Below are positions 21,675 through 32,002 of a DNA stretch of 64,000 bases, in pieces; position 1 is the stretch's first letter; every line of letters begins with the position of its first letter. The stretch is taken from assembly GCA_039707655.1 (NCBI GenBank), contig CM077671.1, forward strand, positions 371,009,220-371,073,219, written 5' to 3'. The notes below the pieces were generated by a model, which saw only the letters and a program-made list of their open reading frames with translations, was not told the DNA's origin and searched no databases. This stretch comes from Elymus sibiricus. Lineage: Eukaryota > Streptophyta > Magnoliopsida > Poales > Poaceae. The position numbers were made by a program, and so were the translations under genes.

Positions 21675-23233
21675 ACTCCCCCAAGCCGATATTGAAAAGC
21701 ATGTCCACATGGTTTGAGAGAGAGGTGTCGAAAAAAAACAAAATACGGACATAGAAGCATCATGCTTATTAACATTACAACAACAAACTCTAACATAAGA
21801 ACTTATTTCAATATATTTTAATCATAAAGCTTCTCATGAACAAGTAACAATTCATCACAATATAGAAGTATGAAGCATAAACCTTATTGGAAACCAACAA
21901 ACTGTGTTCTTAGTCAACTTTGCAACTACAATTCATCATATTTTCAGGAAGGGTCTCATGTCGGAGCCTTTTGGCAAGTCCACATACTCAACCATCATTT
22001 AGTCTTCTATGATTGCTAACGCTCACGGCATACCCATGAACAAAAAGTTTCAACCGGACACATAGGAAGATAGGGGCTTATAGTTTTGCCTCCCAACGTA
22101 TTCACCTCAAGGGTGATGTCAACAATAATAACTCATGCCCACCCATATCCAACTGGGTATATGTGCCTAGATCTTTCCTCACCACATGATGCTTGCAAAG
22201 GAAAAAGTAAAAAGGAATAGAGAAGAATACTTTGACTCTTGCATAAAAGTAAGTGCATAAAAGTAAAAGATAGGCCCTTCGCAGAGGGAAGCAGAGGTTG
22301 TCATGCGCTTATTGGTTTGTATGCCCAATCCCTTAATGTAAAAGAACATCATGCTATATTGCCCCCTATGATAGCAACCTTTATTATGCAGTCCATCGCT
22401 TTTATTACTTTGCCATCATAAGTTCGTATAACGCTCAATTTTCTCTTACACTAATTGATCAAAACACTTTTAGAAGCAATTTTTATTGCCTTGTTGCACC
22501 GATGACAACTTACTTGAAGGATCTTTCTCGATCCATAGGTAGGTATGGTGGACACTCAAGGAAAGAGTTTGGGTTTGGGTTTTTGGGTGCACAAGTAGTA
22601 TCTCTACTTAGTGCGGAATTTTTGGCTAGCAAAGATATTGAGCAAGCACCACATGTTATAGGATCTATGACAATATAACTTCTATGTGGATATCAACAAA
22701 CATAAATCATTACGTTGTCCTCCTTGTCCAACGTCAACAATTTTGACATATAATATTTGATGGGGGCTCACAATCATAAAATATGTCCAAGATAGTGTAT
22801 TTGCATGTGAATCTTCTCTTCCCTAATTAATTAATTCTTTCATGAATTGCATCATTGACCAATGCTATGTTTGTAAATCTCCAATAAATTTTACTATTTA
22901 TGCTTTTCCTTATGTGATGTCATTACTCACAATAAGATTAGCATATGATTCTTTTCATTTATTGTCTTTCTTTTATTTCATTGCAACAAGAAAGTAGAGA
23001 AGCAAAACTCAAACTAAACTTTATTATATAACTTTCACTCGACTACATAGATAGGTAGGCCACAAAACTAACACACGAAAATAGATCACGCTAAACTTTT
23101 ATTCAACTAAAGCAAAGGGAAACTAAAGATAGAGCTAAAATAGGTAAAGGCGAATAAAAGTGGTGGTGATACGATACCGGGGCAACTCCCCTAAGCTTGG
23201 CTCAAGCCAAGGGGAGTGCCCATACCCATGTAC
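21675..23233 (-). other. Element C 3' noncoding region
   Basis: No gene is seen in about 1.5 kb. It contains the minus-strand copy of the conserved CTTCCCTCTGCGAAGGGCC motif (22291-22273) and ends at the polypurine tract. The sequence is AT-rich and matches the tail of B in parts. Confidence 0.7.
22269..22291 (-). promoter_or_regulatory. Conserved 3' hairpin motif, copy in C
   Basis: The minus strand reads CTTCCCTCTGCGAAGGGCC followed by TATC. The CTTC/GAAG and CCCT/AGGG pairs can form a short hairpin. Confidence 0.6.
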
Positions 23234-23758
23234 TCAAGTCTCCTTTGGTGGTGGTGATGAAGAAGGTGGAGGTGTTGATGTAGTAAGCTTGTCCTCCAGC
23301 TTCCAGGGTAGGGGCTCCCCATCAAAGGTTGATGCGAGAGTCCCCTGAGTCGTGCAACTGGCAGCTAAAATCATACCTTTAAATCTTGCTTCATATTCGA
23401 AGACTTGGTTTTGAAGATCATAAACTTGGCTCTGCAGAAAATTAATTTGCTCGTTGAGGGTGGAGATGATGTCCTTCACAGACCGGCCATCCACCGTCTG
23501 ATCACGGGTGAATTCCGTGATCGTGGAGTGGTTGCCACTAAGTCCACGCTCCACCATCTTCTGGCACTTGAAGATTTCCTGCTCCACCGCCTCAAGCCTA
23601 GCCTCCACGCTCCCCGTCTTCTTAGGTCCTTGAACATCGCGGATGTGGAGCACCCCCTCACGCATCTCAATGGCTTGAGGGTGCTTCATCACCTCCGGCA
23701 AATACGAGTTGATGACCTTCTCGAAGAACTTGTCCTTGGAGGAGCTTGGTGGAGCCTT
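23234..23758 (-). pseudogene. Element C second ORF: coiled-coil-like protein, start codon lost
   Basis: Downstream of integrase a separate frame encodes about 174 residues. It contains KFFEKVINSYLPEVMKHPQ, then a heptad-rich run (RLEAVEQEIFKCQKMVERGL, LNEQINFLQSQVYDLQNQ) that looks like a coiled coil, and a Pro/Ser-rich end. The expected start codon at 23758-23756 is AAG, so the remaining first ATG is at 23701. A TTAG acceptor-like site lies just upstream on the minus strand. It occupies the position of the envelope-like gene in some Athila elements, but I see neither a signal peptide nor a membrane segment, so an envelope role is not supported. Confidence 0.6.
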
Positions 23759-23840
23759 GGAAATCTAGATCTAACGAGAAAACAACAAGAAACAAGAACA
23801 GAGGATTTTTCTGCGATGCGGTCGTCAAAACAGTCGGGGG

Positions 23841-23962
23841 TATATATAGAGAATTTTTATTCTTGGGAAACAAGTATTTGGAAGGAAAACGGAGTCGGGA
23901 AGGCATCCGAGGTGGGCACCACCCACCAGGGCACGCCCAGGGGTGCCTGGCCCACCCTGGTG
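23841..23962 (-). promoter_or_regulatory. Internal promoter-like module upstream of the second ORF of C
   Basis: In transcription order an imperfect inverted repeat (23962-23924, arms CACCAGGG...CCCTGGTG) is followed by GGTGGGTGGTGCCCACCTC and then TATATATA at 23848-23841, about 83 nt before the ORF start position. The LTRs show the same order: GC-rich inverted repeat, then TATA. An independent promoter for the second ORF is inferred, not proven. Confidence 0.55.
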
Positions 23963-24444
23963 TATCGTGCTCACCTCGATCACCTTCCGGTTTATTTTTT
24001 TATTCCTAAAATTCTAAAATATTCCAAAACTAACAAAAAATATTTTTGTGGATTTTTCGGAGTCCGTTTACTTACCGTATCACATACCTCCTATTTTTAA
24101 GTATTCGGGAGTGTTCCGGAAGGTTTCTTTGATGTGTTCCTTCGGTGTCCTGGTTTGGATAACATTGCTTTCAATGTTAATAGGCGTACCTAAGATATAA
24201 TGCTTAATTCTTTGGCCATTGACCACCTAAGGGTTAGTACCTTCGGCATTATTAATCTTGATAGCTCCAGAACGATAAACCTCTTCGTTAATATATGGTC
24301 CTTCCCATTTGGAGAGAAGCTTTCCTGCAAAGAATCTTAAACGAGAGTTGAATAAAAGAACATAATCTCCTATTTTGAATTCCCGCTTTTGGATTCTTTT
24401 GTCATGCCATCTTTTTTACTTTTTCTTTGAATAGCTTGGCATTT
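23963..24444 (-). other. Element C region between integrase core and internal module
   Basis: It holds the shifted remains of the integrase C-terminal domain; the minus strand near 24300-24120 matches the B protein block 45650-45900. No intact gene is present. Confidence 0.6.
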
Positions 24445-25292
24445 TCATACGCTTGGGTTTGTCCATTCATCTAGTGAGCTAATATCAAATACCCTCTTCT
24501 CACCGACAAGTTTGAAATCATAATTGAGTTCTTTAATTGCCCAAAATGCTTTGTGTTCTAGTTCTAGAGGCAAATGACAAGCCTTTCCATATAACATTTT
24601 GTATGGAGACATACCCATAGGATTTTTATAAGCTGTTCTATAGGCCCAAAGTGCATCATCTAATTTCTTAGACCAATTCTTACGAGACCTATTGACAGTT
24701 TTTTGTAATATTAATTTTATTTCTCTATTGCTAAGTTCTACTTGACCACTAGATTGAGGATGATAGGGTGATGCAATTCTATGGTTAACATCATACTTAG
24801 CAAGCATCTTACGGAAAGCACCATGAATAAAGTGTGAACCACCACCGGTCATTAAATATCTAGGGACTCCAAACCTCGGGAAGATAACCTCTTTAAGCAT
24901 TTTAATGGAGGTGTGGTGATCAACACTACTAGTTGGAATAGCTTCTACCCACTTAGTGACATAATCAACCGCAACTAAAATATGAGTGTACCTGTTAGAG
25001 GAAGGAAAAGTCCCCATGTAATCAAAACCCCACACGTCAAATGGTTCAACAACAAGTGAATAATTCATAGGCATTTCTTGACGCTTACCGATATTACCAA
25101 CTCTTTGACATTCATCACAAGACAAGACAAACTTATGGGCATCCTTGAAGATAGTAGGCCAATAAAAACTAGATTGCAGTACCTTTTGAGCAGTTCTATC
25201 TCCCGCATGATGTCCTCCATAAGCTTCGGAATGACATTTTCGTAGGATCTGTTCCTGTTCATGCTCAGGTACACAACGCCTAATAATACCAT
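24445..25292 (-). pseudogene. Element C integrase, with catalytic Asp replaced by Gly
   Basis: The zinc-finger part (25292-25065) and the core (25125-24445) are in different frames. The core shows [10 protein letters not shown] and [13 protein letters not shown], but the second catalytic position reads LMTGGGSHF where element B has LMMDGGSHF; the codon is 24846-24844 (GGT in place of GAT). The frame stops at DEWTNPSV*, and the C-terminal domain can be traced only in fragments towards 24120. Even if transcribed, this integrase should be inactive. Confidence 0.88.
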
Positions 25293-27671
25293 CTACTCCT
25301 TCTTTATATAAAGATGTGGGTCATCCCAAAAGTAATGTCTCGGGTCATAGAAGAATTTTTTCTTTTGTTGGTATGTGAAACTAGGTGGTATATATTTAGC
25401 AACAATGTAATTAGCATAGTCAGCATACCAAGGTGTGTTGTGTGAGACACTTATTGCAGCTAGCTGTTCGTCAGGGAAACTATCATCAATAGGTAGTGGG
25501 TCATCAAGAATATTTTCTAACCTAGACAAGTTATCAGCTACGGGGTTCTCAGCTCCTTTCCTATCAACAATATGTAAGTCAAATTCTTGGAGTAAAAGAA
25601 CCCACCTAATGAGTCTAGGTTTAGCATCTTTCTTTTCCATAAGGTATTTTATAGCAGCATGATCGGTGTGAACAATAACTTTGGAGTCAACAATATAGGA
25701 TCTAAATTTATCACAAGCAAACACAACTGCTAAAAATTCTTTTTCAGTAGTAGCATAGTTTCGTTGAGCACTGTCTAGAGTTTTACTAGCATAATGGATA
25801 CCATTCAATGTCTTATCAACTCTTTGTCCTAGAACAGCACCAACATCATAATCACTAGCATCACACATAATTTCAAAAGGCAAGTTCCAATTAGGTGGTT
25901 GAACGATAGGTGCAAAGGTTAAGGCTTTCTTGAGTGTTTCAAAGGCTTCCACACAATCATCATCAAAAACAAAAGGAATATCCTTTTGCAAAAGATTAGT
26001 AAGAGGCCTAGAAATTTTAGAGAAGTCTTTAATGAACCTCCTATAAAAACCAACATGTCTAAGGAAACTTCGAATAACTTTAATATCTTTAGGACATGGC
26101 ATTTTCTTAATTGCATCAACTTTAGCTTTATCCACGTCAATACCTCGCTCAGATATTTTATGCCCCAAGACAATACCTTCATTAACCATAAAGTGGCACT
26201 TCTCCCAATTCAAGACAAGATTAGTTTGTTCACATCTCTGCAAAACTCGATCAAGGTTGCTTAAGCAATCATCAAAAGAAGTTCCGTAAACGGAAAAATC
26301 ATCCATGAAAACCTCCACAATCTTTTCACAAAAATCAGAGAATATAGCAGTCATACATCTTTGAAAGGTAGCAGGTGCATTGCATAAACCAAAAGGCATA
26401 CGTCTATAAGCATAAGTTCCAAAAGGGCAAGTAAAGGTGGTTTTCTCTTGATCGGATTGTGACATAGGTATTTGAGAGAAACCAGAATATCCATCTAGGA
26501 AACAAAAGTGTGTGTGCTTAGATAGTCTCTCTAGCATTTGATCAATGAAAGGCAAATGGTAATGATCTTTTCTAGTAGCTTTATTTAATTTTCGAAAATC
26601 AATTACCATTCTATAGCCAGTGACAACTCTTTGTGGAATGAGTTCATTCTTATCATTAGGAACAACGGTAATACCTCCTTTCTTAGGGACACAATGAACG
26701 GGACTTACCCATCTACTATCAGCTATGGGATAGATTATACCTGCTTCTAGAAGCTTTAATATTTCAGTTCTTACCACTTCTTCCATCTTAGGATTCAACT
26801 GCCGTTGGTGATCAACAACGGGTTTAGCATCAGGTTCCATATTGATCTTGTGCTGACATAGAGTGGGACTAATGCCCTTAAGATCATCAAGAGTATATCC
26901 AATAGCAGCCCGGTGCTTCCTTCGAACTTTCAATAATCTTTCTTCTTCATGTTCTGAAAGGTTAGCACTAATAATAACATGATATATCTTTTTCTCATCA
27001 AGATAAGCATACTTCAAAGTGTCAGGCAATTGTTTCAATTCAAACACGGGATCACCTTTAGGTGGAGGAGGACCTCCAAGAGTTTCAATAGGCAAATTGT
27101 GTTTCAAGAGAGGTTGTAGTTCGAAGAAACTCTGATCTATTTCATTTCTTTCACGCATGTGCATATCATTTTCATGGTCGAGCAAATATTGTTCTAAAGG
27201 ATCAGTAGGAGGCACATCAGTAGAAGCAAGACCAATTATTTCATCTTCACTAGGTAACGCTTTATCACGAGGTTGTCTACTAAACTTGGAAAAATTAAAC
27301 TCATGAGACACATTACCAAAACTGACACCGACAGTTTGTTTTTCACAATCTATCTTAGCATTGATGGTGCTCAAGAAAGGTCTACCAAAGATAATGGGAC
27401 AAAAGTCGTCTTGTGGGGAACCAAGAAGTAGAAAATCAGTAGGGTATTTTACTTTCCCACACAAGACTTCAACATCTCTAACAATCCCAAGTGGTGTGAT
27501 AGTATCTCTATTAGCAAGTTTAATAGTAACATCAATATCTTCCATTTCAGCAGGTGATATTTCATTCATAATTTCTTGGTATAAGGTAAAAGGGATAGCA
27601 CTCACACTAGCACCTAAATCACATAAACCATGGTAGCAATGATCTCCTATTTTAACTGAGACAACGGGCAA
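25293..27671 (-). pseudogene. Element C pol: protease, RT, RNase H
   Basis: This 792-codon open stretch contains the protease ([13 protein letters not shown], residues about 16-28; IIFGRPFL near 93-100). The RT spans about 290-520 with [21 protein letters not shown] and the catalytic [10 protein letters not shown] near 454-463. RNase H covers about 600-710 with [11 protein letters not shown], Glu in TTEKEFLAV and HTDHAAIKY. It ends at KKE* because two extra bases (TA) near 25307 shift the frame just before the integrase. It is otherwise the best preserved pol in the window. The upstream methionine is not a true start; the frame continues from gag through a stop. Confidence 0.9.
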
Positions 27672-27761
27672 GCCTTCTATAGGTCTATGTTTATCTTTCT
27701 TATCAGGCTTAGCAATTCTAGCAGCTTCATCACAAAGGTAAATGACGTGCCCATCAATATT

Positions 27762-28828
27762 TTATTCCAAGAGATCTTTAACCATAGCAACACTAGGTTC
27801 TACTTTAATTTGCTCAGGGGGTTTAGGTCCTCTTATATTACTCTTATGAACCACGGTTGATACCTTAGCATGTTCCTTTATCCTAACAGGGAAAGGTGGC
27901 TTTTCAATATAAGCAATAGGCACAACTGGATCAACATTGTAAAAGATAGTTTCTTCTTTAGCTATGACCAGTTCTTTAATTTCTTCTTTAATAGGGGGAT
28001 GATATTTAAACCACTTCTCTTTAGGGAGATCAACATGAGTAGCAAATGCTTCACAGAAAGAGGCTACTATCTCAGAGTCAAGTCCATATTTAGTGCTAAA
28101 CTTGTGAAAAGTATCGGTATTCATAAAAGATTTAACACAATCAAATTCAAGCTTTATACCTGACTCATTACCTTCGTCGAGTTCCCAATCTTCAGAGTTG
28201 CGTTTAATTCTTTCCAAGAGATCTCACTTGAAATCAATAGTCTTCTTCATATAAGAACCAGCACAAGAAGTATCGAGCATGTATTGATCATTATGAGAAA
28301 GCCGAGCATAAAAATTCTGAATGATAACTTCCCTCGGAATGTCATGATTGGGGCATGAATATAACATTGACTTAAGCCCCCCCCAAGCTAGAGCAATACT
28401 TTCTCCTTCACGAGGCCAAAAATTATATATATAATTCCGATCACGATGAACTAGATGCATAGGATAAAACTTTTGATGGAATTCAATTTGCAAACGATTC
28501 CAGTTCCAAGATCCAAGGTCATCACATAGCCTATACCATGTCAATGCTTTTCCCTCCAAATATAAAGGGAAAACCTTCTTCTTAACTTCATATCCTGGTA
28601 AACCTGCAAGCTTAAATAATCCACATATTTCGTTCACATTTAAGAGATGCATATCAGGATGTTCAGTTCATCTCCTGCATAAGGTTTAGCAAGCAAGTGT
28701 TCTAGCATACCCGAAGGAATTTCATAAGCAACATTTTCAGTAGGTGCTGTAGGTTGAGGGGTAACTAATTGTGGTTCCGGTCGAGGTGAAGATACCCCGA
28801 ACAAACCCCTCAAAGGATTGTTCTCCAT
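27762..28828 (-). pseudogene. Element C gag
   Basis: The likely start is the ATG at 28828 (MENNPLRGLFG). The capsid-like region reads LFPL-type VFPLYLEGKALTWYRLCDDL, then WNRLQIEFHQKFYP and ESIALAWGGLKSML, typical of a retrotransposon Gag domain. A frameshift near 28655, TGA at 28226-28224 (Trp-to-stop) and TAA at 27764-27762 break it; after the first shift the same frame continues into the protease. Role: structural particle protein. No zinc knuckle was seen. Confidence 0.82.
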
Positions 28829-28905
28829 AGTAGCAAGTAGCAATAAATTTCAGCACATAGTATAAGTTTTTCCTTACCGATTTCCACTTACCAAGAGCGC
28901 TTCAC

Positions 28906-28923
28906 TCCCCGGCAACGGCGCCA
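28906..28923 (-). other. Primer-binding site of element C (tRNA-Asp)
   Basis: The minus strand reads TGGCGCCGTTGCCGGGGA, an exact complement of the plant tRNA-Asp 3' end as known for Athila elements. It lies 11 nt downstream of the LTR. Confidence 0.88.
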
Positions 28924-28934
28924 GAAAAGAGTAT

Positions 28935-30453
28935 TGATGACCCACAAGTATAGGGGATCAATCGTAGTCCTTTCGATAAGTAAGAGTGTCGAACCCAACG
29001 AGGAGGAGAAGGAAATGACAAGCAGTTTTCAGCAAGGTAATTTCTGCAGGCACTGAAATTGTAGGTAATAGATAGTTTGATAGCAAGGTAATTTGTAACG
29101 AGCAAGTAACGGTAACGGTAAACAAGGTGCAGCAAGATAGCCCAATCCTCTTGAGGCAAAGGACAGGCCAGAACAATCACTAGTAATAGGCAAAGTGTTC
29201 TTGAGGGTACACGGGAATTTCGTCTAGTCACTTTTATCATGTTTGTTTGATTCGTGTTCGCTACTTTGATAATTTGATATCTGGGTGGACTAGTGCTAAG
29301 GTGCTGTTCTTACTTGAATTAACAACCTACTTATGATTAACCCCCTCGCAAGCATCTGCAACTACGCGAAAAGTATTAAGACAAAGTCTAACCATAGCAT
29401 TAAACATGTGGATCCAAATCACCCCCTTACGAAGTAGCGCATAAACTAGGGTTTAAGCTGCTGTCACTCTAGCAACCCATCATCTAATACCTACTCCACA
29501 ATGCATTCCCTTAGTCCCATGAATGGTGAAGTGTCATGTAGTCGATGTTCACATGACACCACTAAGGGAATCACAACATACATATCATCAAAATATCTAA
29601 CACATATCAAATTCACATGATTACTCGCAACATGACTTCTCCCGTGACCTCAAGAACAAAAGTAACTACTCACAAATAATAATCATGCTCAAGATCAGAG
29701 GAGTAATGAATAGCATAATGGATCTGAACATATGATCTTCCACCAAATAAACCATATAGTAATCAACTATGCAAGGTAATCAACACTACTAGTCACCCAC
29801 AGGTACCAACCTGAGGTTCCAGTACAAAGATTGAACACAAGAGATGAACTAGGGTTTGAGAGGAGATGGTACTGTTGAAGACGTTGATGAAGATTGGCCT
29901 CCCAAAGATGAGAGGGGTGTTGGTGATGATGATAGCTTCGATTTCCCCCTCCGGGAGGGAAGTTGCCCCGACGGAATCGCTCCGCCGGAGGGCAAAAGTG
30001 CTCCTGCCCAAGTTCCGCCTCGAGGCGCCGGCGCTTCGTCCTGAAAGTCCTCCTCCTATTTTTTTTAGGTTTTTTGGGAATTTATACCAGAAGATGGGCT
30101 CCGGAGGTGGGCCAGGGTGAGCACCACCCACCAGGCCGCGCCAGGGGGTGCCTGGCGCGCCCTGGTGGGTGTTCCTCACCAGGTGGCCCCCCTCCGGTAG
30201 ATTTTTGCTCCAGTATTTTTTATTAATTCCAAAAATAATCTCCGTAAAGTTTTAGCTTCATTGGAGTTGTGCAGAATAGGTATCTCTGACGTGCTTTTCT
30301 TGGGTCCAGAATTCCAGCTGCCGGTATTCTTCCTCTTTGTCTAAACCTTGCATATTATGAGAGAAAAGACATTAGAATCACTCCCCAAAGCACTATTATT
30401 CAACAAAAAAAGTAAATAATAGTAGGAAATCATGATGCAAAATGGACGTATCA
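28935..30453 (-). repeat. 5' LTR of element C
   Basis: It is 1519 bp, from TGATACGTCC (30453) to GGTCATCA (28935) on the minus strand. An inverted repeat at 30129-30166 has CACCAGGC/GCCTGGTG-type arms and is followed, in transcription order, by TATAAATTCCC (TATAAA at 30086-30081). This is a plausible core promoter. Confidence 0.92.
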
Positions 30454-30493
30454 ATCATGCTGCTATTAAATGCCTTATGGAAAAGAAAGATGC
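30454..30493 (+). pseudogene. Element B pol, part 2: 40-bp RNase H sliver between C and E
   Basis: This short block starts with the target duplication ATCAT of C and ends with GATGC of E. It encodes HAAIKCLMEKKDA, which bridges TIHTDH on the left of C and [12 protein letters not shown] on the right of E. It proves that C and E inserted independently into the same host, about 36 bp apart. Confidence 0.93.
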
Positions 30494-31904
30494 TGATACG
30501 TCTCCATGATATCTACTTTTCCTAACGCTTTTGCTCTTGTTTTGGACTCTAATTTGCATGATTTGAATGAAACTAACCCGGACTGACGCTGTTTTCAGCA
30601 AAACTACCACAGTGTTGTTTTTGTGCAGAAATAGAAGTTCTCGGAACTGGACAAAACTTTTTGGAGATTTATTTTACAATAAATAAAAAATACTAGAGCC
30701 AAGAACCACCGGAGGGGGTGCCCTGGTTGGGAACGATACACCAGGGCGCGCCACCCCCTCCAGGCGCGCCCTGGTGGGTTGTACCCACCTCATGGCCCCA
30801 CTGACCCTAATTCCGGCACTATAAATTCCTATTTTCGGAGAAAAAATAGGAGAGAAAGATTCATCACGTTTGATGATACGGAGCCGCCGCCACGTCCTGT
30901 TCTTCATTGGGAGGCCAGATCTGGAGCCTGTTTGGGGCTCCGGAGAGGGGAATCTTCGGTCTTCATCATCATCAACCCTTCTCCATCGCCAATTCCATGA
31001 TGCTCCCCACCGGGAGTGAGTAATTCTTTCGTAGGCTTGCTGGTCGGTGAGGAGTTGGATGAGATTCATTATGTAATCGAGTTAATTTGTTAGGGCTTGA
31101 TCCCTAGTATCCACTATGTTCTGAGATTGATGTTCTATGACTTCGCCATGCTTAATGCTTGTCACTAGGGCCCGAGTGCCATGATTTCAGATTTGAACCG
31201 TTTATGTTATCACCATTATATCTATGTTCTTGATCCGATCTTGCTAGTCATATGCACCTGCTATGTTTGATGATCCATAAACCCTAGAGTGACAATAGTC
31301 GGGATACTTTCCGGTGATGACCGTAGTTTGAGGAGTTCATGTATTCACTATGTGTTAATGCTTTGTTCCAGTTCTCTATTAAAAGGAGGCCTTAATATCC
31401 CTTAGTTTCCTTATGGACCCCGCTGCCACGGGAGGGTAGGACAAATGATGTCATGCAAGTTCTTTTCCATAAGCACGTATGACTATTTACGGAATACATG
31501 CCTACATTACTTTTATGAACTGGAGCTAGTTCTGTGTCGCCCTAGGTTATGACTGTTATATGATGAATATTATCCAACGAGTTCACCGATCCAGTGCCTA
31601 TGAGTTTTCCACATATTGTTCTTGCTAAGTTACTATTGCTACTGCTAATGTTACGCTTGCTACAAAACCATTGCTATCACTGTTACCGTTACTGTTACTG
31701 TTACTACTGCTACCAAAACTATCATACTACTGTGCTACTGATCATTCTGCTACAGATATTTAATCTCCAGGTGTGGTTGAATTGACAACTCAACTGCTAA
31801 TACTCGCAAATATTCTTTGGCTCCCCTTGTGTCGAATCTATAAATTTGGGTTGAATACTCTACCCTTGAAAACTGTTGCGATCCCCTATACTTGTGGGTT
31901 ATCA
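30494..31904 (+). repeat. 5' LTR of element E
   Basis: It runs from TGATACGTCTCC to GGGTTATCA, 1411 bp. A perfect inverted repeat (30739-30776, arms CACCAGGGCGCGCC and GGCGCGCCCTGGTG) is followed by TATAAATT at 30820-30827. The CTACTGCTA-type repeats near 31620-31730 are low-complexity. Confidence 0.93.
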
Positions 31905-31915
31905 AGACCTTTTTC

Positions 31916-31933
31916 TGGCGCCGTTGCTGGGGA
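31916..31933 (+). other. Primer-binding site of element E (tRNA-Asp)
   Basis: TGGCGCCGTTGCTGGGGA differs by one base from the tRNA-Asp complement. It lies 11 nt inside the LTR. Confidence 0.85.
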
Positions 31934-32002
31934 GCTTGTATTGGCAAGAATGTTAGACCATAAAGTAGCTATGTTTGTTGAGTCACATGGGATTTATATC
32001 CA

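Larger units (their letters stand above)
10838..30453 (-). mobile_element. Element C: Athila-like Gypsy element with full but broken coding set
   Basis: Target duplication ATCAT is present at 10833-10837 and 30454-30458. The element is minus-oriented: 5' LTR 30453-28935, primer site, gag, PR, RT, RNase H, integrase, a second ORF, noncoding tail, then the 3' LTR (21674-21413 and 12093-10838, split by element D). Without D it is about 10.3 kb. Scattered substitutions between the LTRs indicate moderate age. C inserted into B, a member of its own family. Confidence 0.93.

Noticed and set aside
23234..23758. Envelope gene in element C
   Set aside because: The position fits an envelope-like gene, but there is no signal peptide or membrane segment; the protein looks like a soluble coiled coil.
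23405..24100. Plus-strand 231-codon frame in element C
   Set aside because: It runs antisense across the second ORF, its promoter-like module and the integrase tail. It has no domain and is a shadow.
31620..31740. CTACTGCTA/TTACTGTTA microsatellite-like run as a possible CRISPR or satellite
   Set aside because: It is simple low-complexity sequence in both LTRs of E, with no repeat-spacer structure.
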